A DNA stretch of 64,000 bases from Chryseomonas sp014190935 (GCF_014190935.1 NZ_JACHVV010000001.1:248001-312000), one strand, 5' to 3'; positions 33,329 through 42,193 are shown, counted from the stretch's first letter. Numbers and translations: made by a program. The notes: generated from the sequence alone by a model not told the origin.

Positions 33329-33610
33329 ATGAACGAATCCCTGCACGTGGAACACGATGAGGCCAATCATCAATTCCACCTTTCTGTCGACGGTCAACGC
33401 GCCTATCTCGCCTACATGGATCTGGGCAAGCAGACGATGGATTTCTATCGCACCTTCGTCCCCGACGCCCTGCGTGGGCGCGGCCTGGCGGCACGGCTGA
33501 CCGAGCACGCCTTGAACTACGCCGAGAGCCGCGGCTACAGCGTCATTCCCTCCTGTTCCTATGTGGAGCACTACCTGGAGCGTCGTGGCCAGGTGACGCC
33601 GCTGGCCTGA
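33329..33610 (+). CDS. Small GNAT-like N-acetyltransferase (YjdJ type)
   Basis: 93-residue protein of the small Gcn5-related acetyltransferase class (Acetyltransf_CG). The acetyl-CoA pyrophosphate loop is in VPDALRGRGLAARLTEHA (about residues 48-65), followed by the conserved SYVEHYLER. Only the core of the fold is present, as is normal here. Substrate unknown. ATG 33329 has AAGGAG upstream; the longer open frame is not coding. It ends at a shared terminator with the DAHP synthase gene. Confidence 0.88.
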   Translation: MNESLHVEHDEANHQFHLSVDGQRAYLAYMDLGKQTMDFYRTFVPDALRGRGLAARLTEHALNYAESRGYSVIPSCSYVEHYLERRGQVTPLA

Positions 33611-33625
33611 ACGGCCGCACCATGA

Positions 33626-33652
33626 AAAACGCCGGGCTGAGCCCGGCGTTTT
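33626..33652. terminator. Bidirectional intrinsic terminator
   Basis: AAAACGCCGGGC-TGA-GCCCGGCGTTTT: perfect 12-bp arms at 33626-33637 and 33641-33652, suited to both the GNAT gene and the convergent DAHP synthase gene. Confidence 0.92.
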
Positions 33653-33668
33653 CGTATCCGCTGCTGGA

Positions 33669-34748
33669 TCAGCTGCGCGCGCGGCGCGGCAGCACGGCCT
33701 TGAGCTTGCGGTGCATGTCGAGAATGCTCTTCTCGGTCATGGCCCAGTCGATGCAGGCGTCGGTCACCGAGACGCCGTACTCCAGCTGCGACAGATCCGC
33801 CGGAATCGGCTGGCTGCCGAAGCCCAGGTGGCTTTCCACCATCAGGCCGACGATGGAGTTGTTGCCTTCGACGATCTGGTTGGCGACGTTGTCCATCACC
33901 AGCGGCTGCAGGGCGGCATCCTTGTTGGAGTTGGCGTGGCTGCAGTCGACCATGATGTTCGGCTTGACCTTGGCCTTGACCAGCGCCTGCTCGCAGAGGG
34001 TGACGCTGACCGAGTCGTAGTTGGGCTTGCCGTTGCCGCCGCGCAGGACTACGTGACCATAGGCATTGCCCTTGGTCATCACCACCGATACCTGGCCGCG
34101 CTGGTCGATACCCAGGAAGCGGTGCGGACTGGAGACCGACTGCAGGGCATTGATGGCGACGGTCAGGCTGCCATCGGTGCCGTTCTTGAAGCCGACCGCG
34201 GAGGAGAGGCCCGACGCCATTTCCCGGTGGGTCTGGGATTCGGTGGTACGGGCACCGATCGCCGACCAGCTGATCAGGTCCTGCAGGTACTGGGGGGAGA
34301 TGGGGTCCAGTGCCTCGGTGGCGGTGGGCAGGCCCATTTCCGCCAGGTCCAGCAGCAGCTGGCGACCGATGTGCAGGCCGTCCTGGATCTTGAAGGAATC
34401 GTCCAGGTAGGGATCGTTGATCAGGCCCTTCCAGCCAACGGTGGTGCGGGGCTTCTCGAAATAGACGCGCATGACCAGATAGAGGCTGTCGCTGACCTGG
34501 GCGGCCAGCACCTTGAGGCGCTCGGCGTATTCGTGAGCGGCCTTGATGTCATGGATCGAGCAGGGGCCGATCACCACGAACAGGCGGTGGTCCTTGCCGT
34601 CGAGGATATCGCGGATGACCTGGCGGCCCTGGGCGACGGTGTCGGCGGCGAGATCGCTGAGCGGGATCTCCTGCTTGAGCTGCTCGGGCGTGATGAGCGG
34701 CTCGTTGGCTTCGATGTTGAGGTCGTTAAGGCGGGGCTGTGCGGCCAT
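33669..34748 (-). CDS. 3-deoxy-7-phosphoheptulonate synthase, class I
   Basis: 359-residue DAHP synthase (AroF/AroG/AroH family), which condenses PEP and erythrose 4-phosphate in the first step of the shikimate pathway. Motifs: VVIGPCSIHD near residue 60 (metal-binding Cys), MRVYFEKPRTTVGWKG, GARTTESQTHREMASG and VDCSHANSNK near 270. Full length, with the N-terminal regulatory extension of the feedback-inhibited type; which amino acid inhibits it cannot be decided by eye. The ATG is divergent from the thioredoxin-like gene. Confidence 0.95.
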   Translation of the reverse strand: MAAQPRLNDLNIEANEPLITPEQLKQEIPLSDLAADTVAQGRQVIRDILDGKDHRLFVVIGPCSIHDIKAAHEYAERLKVLAAQVSDSLYLVMRVYFEKPRTTVGWKGLINDPYLDDSFKIQDGLHIGRQLLLDLAEMGLPTATEALDPISPQYLQDLISWSAIGARTTESQTHREMASGLSSAVGFKNGTDGSLTVAINALQSVSSPHRFLGIDQRGQVSVVMTKGNAYGHVVLRGGNGKPNYDSVSVTLCEQALVKAKVKPNIMVDCSHANSNKDAALQPLVMDNVANQIVEGNNSIVGLMVESHLGFGSQPIPADLSQLEYGVSVTDACIDWAMTEKSILDMHRKLKAVLPRRARS

Positions 34749-34913
34749 GGTGCTACTCGTCGGTCACGGCGCTGCGACAGGTCGGGGCCCGTGCAGGCAA
34801 AATACGGTGGAGAGGGTGGGGCACCTTAACGCGTGTCCCGCCCGCTCACAATGGCCATGACGCTATCCGCCCGCCCGAGGGCGCGCTTTGGCGATGATCG
34901 AGACGAGGACGCG

Positions 34914-35240
34914 ATGGAATTGGACGATGGGACGGCGGATGCCGTCCTGCTGGCGGCGCCAGGCCGCTCGCTGCTGATCTTCACCAGTGTCGGCTGCGCC
35001 ACCTGCCGGCTGGCGCGCCAGGTGCTGCCTGCGGCGAGGCTGCCGGTCGAGCGGCTGTACTGGGTGGATGCCGAGCGCAGCGGCGGTCTGGTGCAGCGCT
35101 ATGGCGTCTTTCATCTGCCGGCGCTGTTCTTGGTCAGGGACGGTGAACTGCTCGGCCCGGTGCAGGCGCCGCTACGCGAATCGGCGCTGGCGGCGGCGAT
35201 CCTGGCCACCGATGCCCGCGAGCCCGAGGAGCTGCCCTGA
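34914..35240 (+). CDS. Thioredoxin-like protein with CATC motif
   Basis: 108-residue thioredoxin-fold protein. The active-site-like motif is SVGCATCRLARQVLP (C-x2-C near residue 28-31), followed by the cis-proline region FHLPALFLVRDGELLG. No signal peptide, so cytoplasmic. ATG 34914 has GAGG six bases upstream; ATG 34857 in the same frame would add 19 residues of disordered type. The CATC pair differs from the canonical CGPC, so redox potential and partner are uncertain. Confidence 0.8.
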   Translation: MELDDGTADAVLLAAPGRSLLIFTSVGCATCRLARQVLPAARLPVERLYWVDAERSGGLVQRYGVFHLPALFLVRDGELLGPVQAPLRESALAAAILATDAREPEELP

Positions 35241-35348
35241 AAGGGCTCTAACGCGCGGTTCGCAGCGCAATTGTTTTTCTCCTGCTACGCTGGAAAGGGC
35301 TATCCCGCGTTGCACCGGTCAGGTCGGCTGATCTGGCCAGGAGGAATC

Positions 35349-35831
35349 GTGATCCGCTCTCTGCTCTATGCCACGGACCTGGGCCTGTGTTCGTCCTATG
35401 TCTTTCAGCACGCCTTGAATCTCGCCCGTATCCATCAGGCCCAGCTGTACGTCGTCCATGTGGTGGAGCCGCTCGGCCTGCTGGCGTCTACCCTGTTGCA
35501 GCAGCATCTGGACGGTGAGTCCCTGGGCCGCCTGCGCAATGGCGGTCTGGATCTGGTGCTGGAGACCATCGAGCAGCAGGTGTTTGAATCCCTGCGCGAG
35601 GACCTGCTGGAAACCCCGGCGACCGTGGGCTTGGTGCGTGCCGTGCGGGTGGTGCAGGGCGATCCGCCGGCGGCCATCCTCAAGCAGGCCCAGGAATTCG
35701 CCGCGGATCTGCTGGTGATCGGCAGTCGCAGCCAGGGCGACGCCCAGGTGACGCCCCTGGGGCGTACCGCCAGTCGTCTGCTACAGACCGCGCGCATCCC
35801 GGTGTACCTGGTGCCGCTGCGGCAGGGCTGA
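35349..35831 (+). CDS. Universal stress protein, UspA family
   Basis: 160-residue single Usp domain: N-terminal strand SLLYATDLGLCSSYVFQHALNLA and a C-terminal ATP-binding loop, ADLLVIGSRSQGDAQVTPLGRTASRLL, which keeps the G-x2-G-x9-G(S/T)-type spacing only loosely. The GTG start is decided by the strong GGAGGAATC in front of it. Probably induced in stress or stationary phase; no direct evidence here. It lies upstream of cysB but with its own spacing of 112 bases. Confidence 0.88.
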   Translation: MIRSLLYATDLGLCSSYVFQHALNLARIHQAQLYVVHVVEPLGLLASTLLQQHLDGESLGRLRNGGLDLVLETIEQQVFESLREDLLETPATVGLVRAVRVVQGDPPAAILKQAQEFAADLLVIGSRSQGDAQVTPLGRTASRLLQTARIPVYLVPLRQG

Positions 35832-35943
35832 TCCGTAAGCGTCAGCCTTACTCCTCCGCGACTTAATTCGATTTCGGTCTAGAAAAAGCTTAAGGGCTGC
35901 ATTACTGTTATATGCTTGCGCACGGGGTCAGCGAGGAGCCGGC

Positions 35944-36918
35944 ATGAAGCTGCAACAGTTGAGATATATCTGGGAAGTCGCCCACCACGATCTGAACGTA
36001 TCCGCCACGGCCCAGAGTCTCTATACCTCGCAGCCCGGCATCAGCAAGCAGATCCGCCTGCTCGAGGACGAGCTGGGCGTCGAGGTCTTTGCCCGCAGCG
36101 GCAAGCACCTGACCCGGGTGACGCCAGCTGGCGAACGCATCATCCAGACCGCCGGCGAGATCCTGCGCAAGTGCGAGAGCATCAAGCAGATCGCCCAGGA
36201 GTTCTCCAACGAGCGCAAGGGCACCCTGTCCATCGCCACCACTCACACCCAGGCGCGCTATGCGCTGCCGGACGTGATCAGCGAATTCATCAAGCAGTAT
36301 CCGGACGTGGCCCTGCACATGCACCAGGGCTCGCCGACCCAGATCGCCGAGATGGCCGCCGATGGCACCGTCGACTTCGCCATCGCCACCGAGGGTCTGG
36401 AGCGCTTCAACGACCTGGTGATGATGCCCTGCTATCGTTGGAACCGCTGCGTCATCGTGCCCCAGGGCCACCCCCTGGCCAAGGTGGAGCACCTGACCCT
36501 GGAGCATCTGGCGGAACAGCCACTGGTGACCTACGTGTTCGGTTTCACCGGCCGCTCCAAGCTCGACGAGGCGTTTGCCCGCCAGGGCCTGGCGCCCAAC
36601 GTGGTGCTGACCGCGGCGGACGCCGACGTCATCAAGACCTATGTCCGCCTCGGCCTGGGCGTGGGCATCGTCGCCGACATGGCGGTGGATCACAAAGCCG
36701 ATGCCGATCTGGTCTGCCTGGACGCCAGCCACCTCTTCGAGGCCAGCGTGACCAAGATCGGTCTGCGCCGCGGCACCTTCCTGCGCGGCTTCATGTGCGA
36801 TTTCATCGGCCGCTTCGCGCCGCACCTGACCCGCGATGTCCTCACCGAGGCCATGCAGACGCCTTCCCGGCAGGAGCTGGAGACCCTGTTCCACGGGGTG
36901 ACGCTGCCGACGTATTGA
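35944..36918 (+). CDS. cysB: HTH-type regulator CysB
   Basis: 324-residue LysR-type activator of sulfate assimilation. The start MKLQQLRYIWEVAHHDLNVSATA and the HTH SLYTSQPGISKQIRLLEDELG are diagnostic, and the sensor domain has the TTHTQARYALP and GTVDFAIATE segments that bind N-acetylserine or sulfate-type effectors. In P. aeruginosa cysB is followed closely by cysH and pabB (from memory); here 16 kb of other genes intervene. The upstream 112 bases include an AT-rich stretch with TTATATGC that may be its promoter. Confidence 0.97.
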   Translation: MKLQQLRYIWEVAHHDLNVSATAQSLYTSQPGISKQIRLLEDELGVEVFARSGKHLTRVTPAGERIIQTAGEILRKCESIKQIAQEFSNERKGTLSIATTHTQARYALPDVISEFIKQYPDVALHMHQGSPTQIAEMAADGTVDFAIATEGLERFNDLVMMPCYRWNRCVIVPQGHPLAKVEHLTLEHLAEQPLVTYVFGFTGRSKLDEAFARQGLAPNVVLTAADADVIKTYVRLGLGVGIVADMAVDHKADADLVCLDASHLFEASVTKIGLRRGTFLRGFMCDFIGRFAPHLTRDVLTEAMQTPSRQELETLFHGVTLPTY

Positions 36919-36955
36919 GGCAGCCCGGTTATCTCGGCCGCTCCTGCTGGCTGCC

Positions 36956-37049
36956 GTAGGTTGGGTTGAGCGTAGCGAAGCCCAACGGCGCTTGCCTCGG
37001 CGCCGGCTCTGTTAGGCTTCGACGCCGGAGCCGTCTCAGCCCAACCTAC
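36956..37049. repeat. REP-type repeat, one full copy and one inverted end
   Basis: A 31-base unit starting GTAGGTTGGGTTGAGCG (36956-36986) is followed 51 bases later by the inverted end AGCCCAACCTAC (37038-37049). Two more copies of the same unit are at 42248-42276 and 42287-42317. Related units, palindromic and with AAGCCCAAC at the 3' side, are common intergenic repeats in gammaproteobacteria. Confidence 0.8.
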
Positions 37050-37052
37050 GAG

Positions 37053-37976
37053 CTACCCCGCCAACCGCCACTGCTCCAGCAGCAGCTGCGCGGCTGCCGA
37101 CAAGCCCGCGCCCTGGCGGACCAGGATCGAATAGGGCTCGTTGCGGGTGCGCTGGACCACCGGCAGGCGGCGCAGCAAGCCGTGTCTTTCGCCGAACTGG
37201 GCGATGTCGCTGGGCAGCATGGCCACCTGGTTGGCGTCTTCCTGCAGCAGGCCGAGCAGGGTGAAGGTTGAGGAGGTTTCCACCGGATAGCGGGGAAACT
37301 CCAGTTCCGCCGCGCGAAATTCCCGCTCCAGGGTCAGGCGCATGGGCAGGTTGGCCGGATAGACGATCCAGCGACTGTCGACCAGCTCGGCCAGGCCCAG
37401 CGTCTCGGACTCCGCCAGTGGATGGCGGGGATGGCAGACGATCTCCAGTCGCTCTTCGCGCACCTCCAGGCAGTCATAGGCATCCGGCCGGCGGCTGACG
37501 CTGCTGCGGCAGATGGCCACTTCGATGCGGCCGGCGTCGAGCAGGTCGAGCAGGCGCACGCTGGTGTCCTCGATGATCTCGATCCCCAGCTGGGGTTGCG
37601 CCGCACCCAGGCGTGACACCGCGGCGATCAGGCGCGGCACGGCGCCCATGATCACCCCCACCGCCAGCCGGCCCCCTTCACCCTGGAGAATGCCGAGCAT
37701 CTCTTCGCGCAGATGGGCGAGGTCGCTCTCGATCAGCCGCGCATAGCGGATCACGCAACGGCCCAGGTCATTGGGCTGCAGGCCCTGGTGGGTGCGCAGG
37801 AAGAGGGTGGCGCCCAGGGTGCTCTCGATCTCGTGCAGGGCCTTGGTGGCGCCGGGCTGGGAGATGGCGATGCGCTCGGCGGCCTTGTGCAGCGAGCCTT
37901 CCTCGTCGAGGGCGATCAGCAGGCGCAGTTGCCGCAGGCGCAGACGGGAGGCGATGGAGCCCAGGGATGGCAGCAT
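37053..37976 (-). CDS. LysR-family regulator, GbpR-like
   Basis: 307-residue LysR protein. HTH at residues 15-75 (LIALDEEGSLHKAAERIAISQPGATKALHEIESTLGATLFLR), effector domain after 95. It resembles GbpR, the sugar-responsive regulator of galactose/arabinose-binding protein genes in Agrobacterium and Azospirillum. It is divergent from the AraD1-type gene, and a perfect palindrome lies just upstream of its start. It likely represses or activates the arabinose genes in response to sugars. Confidence 0.88.
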   Translation of the reverse strand: MLPSLGSIASRLRLRQLRLLIALDEEGSLHKAAERIAISQPGATKALHEIESTLGATLFLRTHQGLQPNDLGRCVIRYARLIESDLAHLREEMLGILQGEGGRLAVGVIMGAVPRLIAAVSRLGAAQPQLGIEIIEDTSVRLLDLLDAGRIEVAICRSSVSRRPDAYDCLEVREERLEIVCHPRHPLAESETLGLAELVDSRWIVYPANLPMRLTLEREFRAAELEFPRYPVETSSTFTLLGLLQEDANQVAMLPSDIAQFGERHGLLRRLPVVQRTRNEPYSILVRQGAGLSAAAQLLLEQWRLAG

Positions 37977-37980
37977 GGGA

Positions 37981-37995
37981 ATAACCGTTGGTTAT
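37981..37995. promoter_or_regulatory. LysR operator, palindromic
   Basis: ATAACCGTTGGTTAT: perfect 6-bp arms around GTT, 5 bases upstream of the LysR start codon. A LysR box of T-N11-A type is contained in it. Its half ATAACCAAC recurs at 38058-38066. Confidence 0.6.
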
Positions 37996-38057
37996 CACGG
38001 GATAGGGAGCTCTCATTAGGCAGGCCCCGTAGCGCCGAGTAAAGTCTTCCTCAGGCG

Positions 38058-38066
38058 ATAACCAAC
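38058..38066. promoter_or_regulatory. Second LysR half-site next to the AraD1 gene
   Basis: ATAACCAAC, identical to one half of the palindrome at 37981-37995, lies directly before the AAGGAG ribosome-binding site of the AraD1-type gene. Confidence 0.45.
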
Positions 38067-38078
38067 AAGGAGAATGCC

Positions 38079-39074
38079 ATGCACCTGATTCAGTTCGAAG
38101 ACCAACAGGGCCAGCACCGCGTCGGCGTGGTCGAGCGCGGCGAAGTCCAGCAGGTCCGGGGCGCGACAAGCACCCGGACCCTGGCGCTACAGGCCATCCG
38201 CGCCGGCGTTTCGCTGGAATCTCAGGTGCAGACCCTGGGCCTGGAGCCCGGCCCGGCCTATGCCGAGCTGCTCGATGCCGGCCGCCTGTTGCCGCCGTTG
38301 GACCACGAGGACCCCGCGCACTGCCTGGTCACCGGGACCGGTCTGACCCACCTGGGCAGCGCCGCCACCCGCGACAAGATGCACCAGCAGAACAGCCAGG
38401 AGGAGGCCAAGCTGACCGACTCCATGCGCATGTTCAAATGGGGCGTGGAGGGCGGTCGGCCCGCAGCGGGTAGCGCCGGTGCCCAGCCGGAATGGTTCTA
38501 CAAAGGCGACGGCGGCATTCTGGTGCGTCCCGGTGCCGACATCCCGCTGCCGGAATTCGCCGAGGACGCCGGTGAAGAGCCCGAACTGACCGGTCTCTAT
38601 GTGATCGGCGACGACGGCAAGCCCTATCGCCTGGGTTACGCAGTGGGCAACGAATTCTCCGACCACGTGATGGAACGCAAGAACTATCTCTACCTGGCCC
38701 ATTCCAAACTACGCTACTGCAGCTTCGGTCCGGCGCTGCGCACCGGTGAACTGCCGCGCCATCTGGCGGGCACCAGCCGGATCCGTCGTGGCGAGCAGGT
38801 GGTCTGGGAAAAGGAATTCCTCTCGGGCGAGGACAACATGTGCCACAGCCTGGAGAACCTCGAGTACCACCACTTCAAGTACGCGCAGTTCCTGCGGCCG
38901 GGCGACGTCCATGTGCATTTCTTCGGCACGGCGACGCTGTCCTTCGCCGATGGCGTGCGTGTCGAGCCGGGTGACAGATTCGAGATCGCGGTGCCGGAAT
39001 TCGGCGAGCCGCTGAGCAATGGCGTCAAGGCCGGCACGGCCGCCTTCCAGCCCGGGCAGGTCCGCCAGCTCTGA
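38079..39074 (+). CDS. AraD1/GguC-family 2-keto-3-deoxy-arabonate dehydratase (FAH fold)
   Basis: 331-residue protein of the fumarylacetoacetate hydrolase superfamily, AraD1/GguC type. The metal-binding acidic residues are in ELTGLYVIGDDGKPYRLGYAVGNEF (about 170-195). In the non-phosphorylating L-arabinose pathway this step converts 2-keto-3-deoxy-L-arabonate to alpha-ketoglutarate semialdehyde, the substrate of the enzyme encoded next. AAGGAG lies before the ATG. The alternative DHDPS/NAL-type AraD is absent, which supports this assignment by elimination. Confidence 0.8.
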   Translation: MHLIQFEDQQGQHRVGVVERGEVQQVRGATSTRTLALQAIRAGVSLESQVQTLGLEPGPAYAELLDAGRLLPPLDHEDPAHCLVTGTGLTHLGSAATRDKMHQQNSQEEAKLTDSMRMFKWGVEGGRPAAGSAGAQPEWFYKGDGGILVRPGADIPLPEFAEDAGEEPELTGLYVIGDDGKPYRLGYAVGNEFSDHVMERKNYLYLAHSKLRYCSFGPALRTGELPRHLAGTSRIRRGEQVVWEKEFLSGEDNMCHSLENLEYHHFKYAQFLRPGDVHVHFFGTATLSFADGVRVEPGDRFEIAVPEFGEPLSNGVKAGTAAFQPGQVRQL

Positions 39075-39226
39075 TAGTTGTATGATGACTGCTGACTATG
39101 CGAATGCTAGAGTGGGTTTCGCACAGGCTGGCCCGGCCGCTCGGACACCGAGCGTGCCACCCTTTCGAAGACCTCCCCGCAGCGGGTGGTCTTCCCTGAA
39201 CCCCTAGGTATAAGGAGTCGAGAACA

Positions 39227-40804
39227 ATGCAGATCCAAGGCAAGAACTACATCGGTGGCGCTCGCAGCGGCGAGGGCGAGGTGCGGGTCTACAGCATCGA
39301 TGCCACAACTGGCGAAAAGCTGCCCTACGAATTCTTCCAGGCGTCCACGGCCGAGGTCGATGCCGCCGCCCGCGCCGCCGAGCAGGCCGCGCCCCTGTAC
39401 CGCAAGCTGAGCGCCGAAAAGCGCGCGACCTTCCTCGACGCCATCGCCGACGAACTGGATGCGCTGGGGGACGACTTCGTCCAGTTGGTCTGCCAGGAAA
39501 CCGCGCTGCCGGCTGGCCGCATCCAGGGCGAGCGCGGCCGTACCAGCGGCCAGATGCGCCTGTTCGCCAAGGTGCTGCGCCGCGGTGACTTCCACGGTGC
39601 GCGCATCGACACCGCGCTGCCCGAGCGCAAGCCACTGCCGCGTCCTGACCTGCGCCAGTACCGCATTGGCCTGGGTCCGGTGGCCGTGTTCGGCGCCAGC
39701 AACTTCCCGCTGGCCTTCTCCACCGCCGGTGGCGATACCGCCGCGGCCCTGGCCGCCGGTTGCCCGGTGGTGTTCAAGGCCCACAGCGGCCATATGGTCA
39801 CCGCCGAATACGTGGCCGACGCCATCCTGCGCGCCGCCAAGAAGACCGGCATGCCCAAGGGCGTGTTCAACATGATCTATGGCGGTGGCGTCGGTGAGCA
39901 GCTGGTCAAGCACCCGGCCATCCAGGCAGTGGGCTTCACTGGCTCGCTGCGCGGCGGTCGCGCCCTGTGCGACATGGCCGCGGCCCGTCCGCAGCCGATC
40001 CCGGTGTTCGCCGAGATGTCCAGCATCAACCCGGTGGTGGTCCTGCCCGAGGCGCTTAAGGCCCGTGGTGACGCCATCAGCGGCGAACTCGCGGCTTCCG
40101 TGGTCCTGGGTTGCGGTCAGTTCTGCACCAACCCGGGGCTGGTCATCGGCGTGCGTTCGCCCGAGTTCAGCAGCTTCCTCGAGCGCCTGGCCGGTGCCAT
40201 GAACGAGCAGGCGCCCCAGACCATGCTCAATCCGGGCACCCTGAAGAGCTACGAGAAGGGCGTCGCGGCGCTGCTGGCCCATTCCGGCGTGCAGCACCTG
40301 GCCGGTGCCAGCCAGGAAGGCAACCAGGCGCGTCCGCAGCTGTTCAAGGCTGACGTGAGCCTGCTGCTGGAAAACGACGAATTGCTGCAGGAAGAAGTCT
40401 TCGGTCCCACCACCGTGGTGGTCGAGGTGGCTGACGAAGCCCAGCTGCACCAGGCGCTGCAAGGCCTGCACGGCCAGCTGACCGCCACCCTGCTGGCCGA
40501 GCCGGCCGATCTGCAACGCTTCGAGGCCATCATCGGCCTGCTGGAGCAGAAAGCCGGGCGCCTGTTGCTCAACGGCTATCCCACCGGCGTGGAAGTCTGT
40601 GACGCCATGGTCCACGGCGGTCCCTATCCGGCGACCTCCGATGCCCGCGGCACCTCGGTCGGCACCCTGGCCATCGACCGCTTCCTGCGCCCGGTGTGCT
40701 ACCAGAATTACCCGGACGCCTTCCTCCCGGAAGCCCTGCAGAACGCCAATCCGCTGGGTATCCAGCGTCTGGTGAACGGCGAGAACACCAAGGCTGCGAT
40801 CTGA
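39227..40804 (+). CDS. Alpha-ketoglutarate semialdehyde dehydrogenase
   Basis: 525-residue NADP-type aldehyde dehydrogenase that oxidises alpha-ketoglutarate semialdehyde to 2-oxoglutarate, entering the TCA cycle. Catalytic Cys in GCGQFCTNPG (about residue 302), general base Glu in FAEMSSINP, Asn in FGASNFPLAF. TAAGGAG precedes the ATG. The 152-base gap before it contains hairpins (GCTCG/CGAGC near 39139 and GAAGACC/GGTCTTC at 39167-39194), which may stabilise or attenuate the message; otherwise it is co-transcribed with the AraD1-type gene. Confidence 0.9.
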   Translation: MQIQGKNYIGGARSGEGEVRVYSIDATTGEKLPYEFFQASTAEVDAAARAAEQAAPLYRKLSAEKRATFLDAIADELDALGDDFVQLVCQETALPAGRIQGERGRTSGQMRLFAKVLRRGDFHGARIDTALPERKPLPRPDLRQYRIGLGPVAVFGASNFPLAFSTAGGDTAAALAAGCPVVFKAHSGHMVTAEYVADAILRAAKKTGMPKGVFNMIYGGGVGEQLVKHPAIQAVGFTGSLRGGRALCDMAAARPQPIPVFAEMSSINPVVVLPEALKARGDAISGELAASVVLGCGQFCTNPGLVIGVRSPEFSSFLERLAGAMNEQAPQTMLNPGTLKSYEKGVAALLAHSGVQHLAGASQEGNQARPQLFKADVSLLLENDELLQEEVFGPTTVVVEVADEAQLHQALQGLHGQLTATLLAEPADLQRFEAIIGLLEQKAGRLLLNGYPTGVEVCDAMVHGGPYPATSDARGTSVGTLAIDRFLRPVCYQNYPDAFLPEALQNANPLGIQRLVNGENTKAAI

Positions 40805-40829
40805 TCGTAGTGCTTTGAGGTGGTGAGAG

Positions 40830-40858
40830 ACCCGGCGTCGCGAGACGCCGGGTTTTTT
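40830..40858 (+). terminator. Intrinsic terminator after the semialdehyde dehydrogenase gene
   Basis: ACCCGGCGTC-GCGA-GACGCCGGGT (40830-40853) followed by TTTTTT. Ends the LysR-divergent dehydratase/dehydrogenase operon. Confidence 0.92.
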
Positions 40859-40960
40859 ATTGGGCGGTGGGAGGGTGAGTGGCAGGACGGTGGAAAAGGC
40901 TGCGCCGTTTTCCACGCTACGGAGCACGGGATCGAGAGGCGCTCCGTTCCTGTCCCCTAT

Positions 40961-40988
40961 CTCTCCGGGAGAGGGTTGGGGTGAGGGG
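40961..40988. repeat. Candidate extragenic repeat unit
   Basis: CTCTCC-G-GGAGAG palindrome followed by GGTTGGGGTGAGGGG resembles a repeat family (CTCTCCCGGGAGAGGG... GGGGTGAGGG) seen between genes of many Pseudomonas and relatives. Only one copy is in this window, so the call rests on memory of the family. Confidence 0.4.
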
Positions 40989-40997
40989 ATCACCAAA

Positions 40998-41027
40998 GCA
41001 AAGGCCGCTCCTGGGAGCGGCCTTTGC
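40998..41027 (-). terminator. Hairpin after the aldose epimerase gene
   Basis: Perfect 14-bp stem (40998-41011 and 41014-41027), two-base loop, 18 bases past the end of the minus-strand epimerase gene. On that strand it is followed by TTTGG, a weak T-run. Confidence 0.55.
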
Positions 41028-41044
41028 CTGAATCGGAGAAAGCC

Positions 41045-42193
41045 CTACTTGCCGGCGAACTTGAAGATCGTCGTCTGGGTGTAGGTCTGGCCGGGATCCA
41101 GGCGGGTGGTGGGGAAGTTCGGCTGGTTGGGTGCATCCGGGTAGTGCTGGGTTTCCAGGGTGAAGGCACCCCAGTGGCCGTAGGTCTTGCCGGCCTTGCC
41201 CTTGATGTTTCCTTCCAGGAAGTTGCCGGTATAGAACTGCACGCCCGGCTCGGTGGTGTAGAGGGTCAGGGTGCGGCCGGAACTCGGATCGGTCACCACG
41301 GCGGCGGCCTTCTGCAGATCGCCAGCGGTATTGAGTACCCAGTTGAAGTCATAGCCACCCTGCTTGGGTTCGGCGTACTTCAGTTGCTGGTTGTCGTCGG
41401 CGATGTGCTTGCCGATGGCGGTGGGCTTGCGGAAGTCCAGGGGCGTGCCGGCCACGGGCGGCAATTCGCCGGTGGGGATCAGCTTGGCGGTCACCGGGGT
41501 GTACTTGTCGGCATTGAGCATCGCCACCTGCTTGAGCACGGTGCCACTGCCGGCGCCCGCCAGGTTGAAGTAGCTGTGGTTGGTCAGGTTGAGCACCGTC
41601 GGCTTGTCGGTGGTGGCGCGGTACTTCAGGGTCAGCTGGTTGTGCTCGTCCAGCTGGTAGGTCACCTGGGTGGTCAGGGTGCCGGGAAAGCCCATCTCGC
41701 CATCGGGCGAGACATAGCTCAGGGTCACGCCGACCCAGCCGTCGCCCTTGGCCGGCTCGGCCTTCCACACCTTGGTGTTGAAGCCCTGGGGGCCGCCGTG
41801 CAGGGCGTTGGTCTTGTCGTTCTGGGGGATCTGGTAGCTCTTGCCGTCGAGGCTGAAACGACCGTCGGCGATGCGGTTGCCGAAGCGGCCGATGGTGGCG
41901 CCAAAGAATACCGTGGGGTTGTCGAGATAGCCCTGGACGTCATCGAAGCCCAGTACCACGTCTTCGCTGTGGCCCTTGCGGTCGGGCACCTTGAGCGCCT
42001 GCAGCACGCCGCCGTAGGTGATGACGGTGGCCTGCATGCCGTGGCTGTTGGTCAGGACGAACTTCTCGATGGGAGTGCCATCGGGCAGCTTGCCAAAGCT
42101 CGACTGCTGGCTGCTGAGGCCGGCCGCATGGGCGGTAAGGGTGCTGATCATGAGTGACAGTCCAAGTCCGGTGAGGGCTAACGTGCGTTTCAT
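41045..42193 (-). CDS. galM: Periplasmic aldose 1-epimerase
   Basis: 382-residue GalM-type mutarotase with a Sec signal peptide (MKRTLALTGLGLSLMISTLTAHAAG), so exported. It interconverts alpha and beta anomers of aldoses such as L-arabinose or galactose before uptake or oxidation. Catalytic motifs: GRFGNRIADGRF, NALHGGPQGF, NLTNHSYFNL (His) and the C-terminal Glu in TTEPGVQFYTGNFL. ATG 42193 has AGGTGG upstream. It is the last gene of the minus-strand arabinose operon, 138 bases after the dehydratase, with REP repeats between. Confidence 0.94.
   Translation of the reverse strand: MKRTLALTGLGLSLMISTLTAHAAGLSSQQSSFGKLPDGTPIEKFVLTNSHGMQATVITYGGVLQALKVPDRKGHSEDVVLGFDDVQGYLDNPTVFFGATIGRFGNRIADGRFSLDGKSYQIPQNDKTNALHGGPQGFNTKVWKAEPAKGDGWVGVTLSYVSPDGEMGFPGTLTTQVTYQLDEHNQLTLKYRATTDKPTVLNLTNHSYFNLAGAGSGTVLKQVAMLNADKYTPVTAKLIPTGELPPVAGTPLDFRKPTAIGKHIADDNQQLKYAEPKQGGYDFNWVLNTAGDLQKAAAVVTDPSSGRTLTLYTTEPGVQFYTGNFLEGNIKGKAGKTYGHWGAFTLETQHYPDAPNQPNFPTTRLDPGQTYTQTTIFKFAGK

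Noticed and set aside
39075..39226. Hairpins between the AraD1-type and semialdehyde dehydrogenase genes as a riboswitch
   Set aside because: Only two simple stems are present, with no conserved riboswitch core that I recognise; noted in the gene entry instead.
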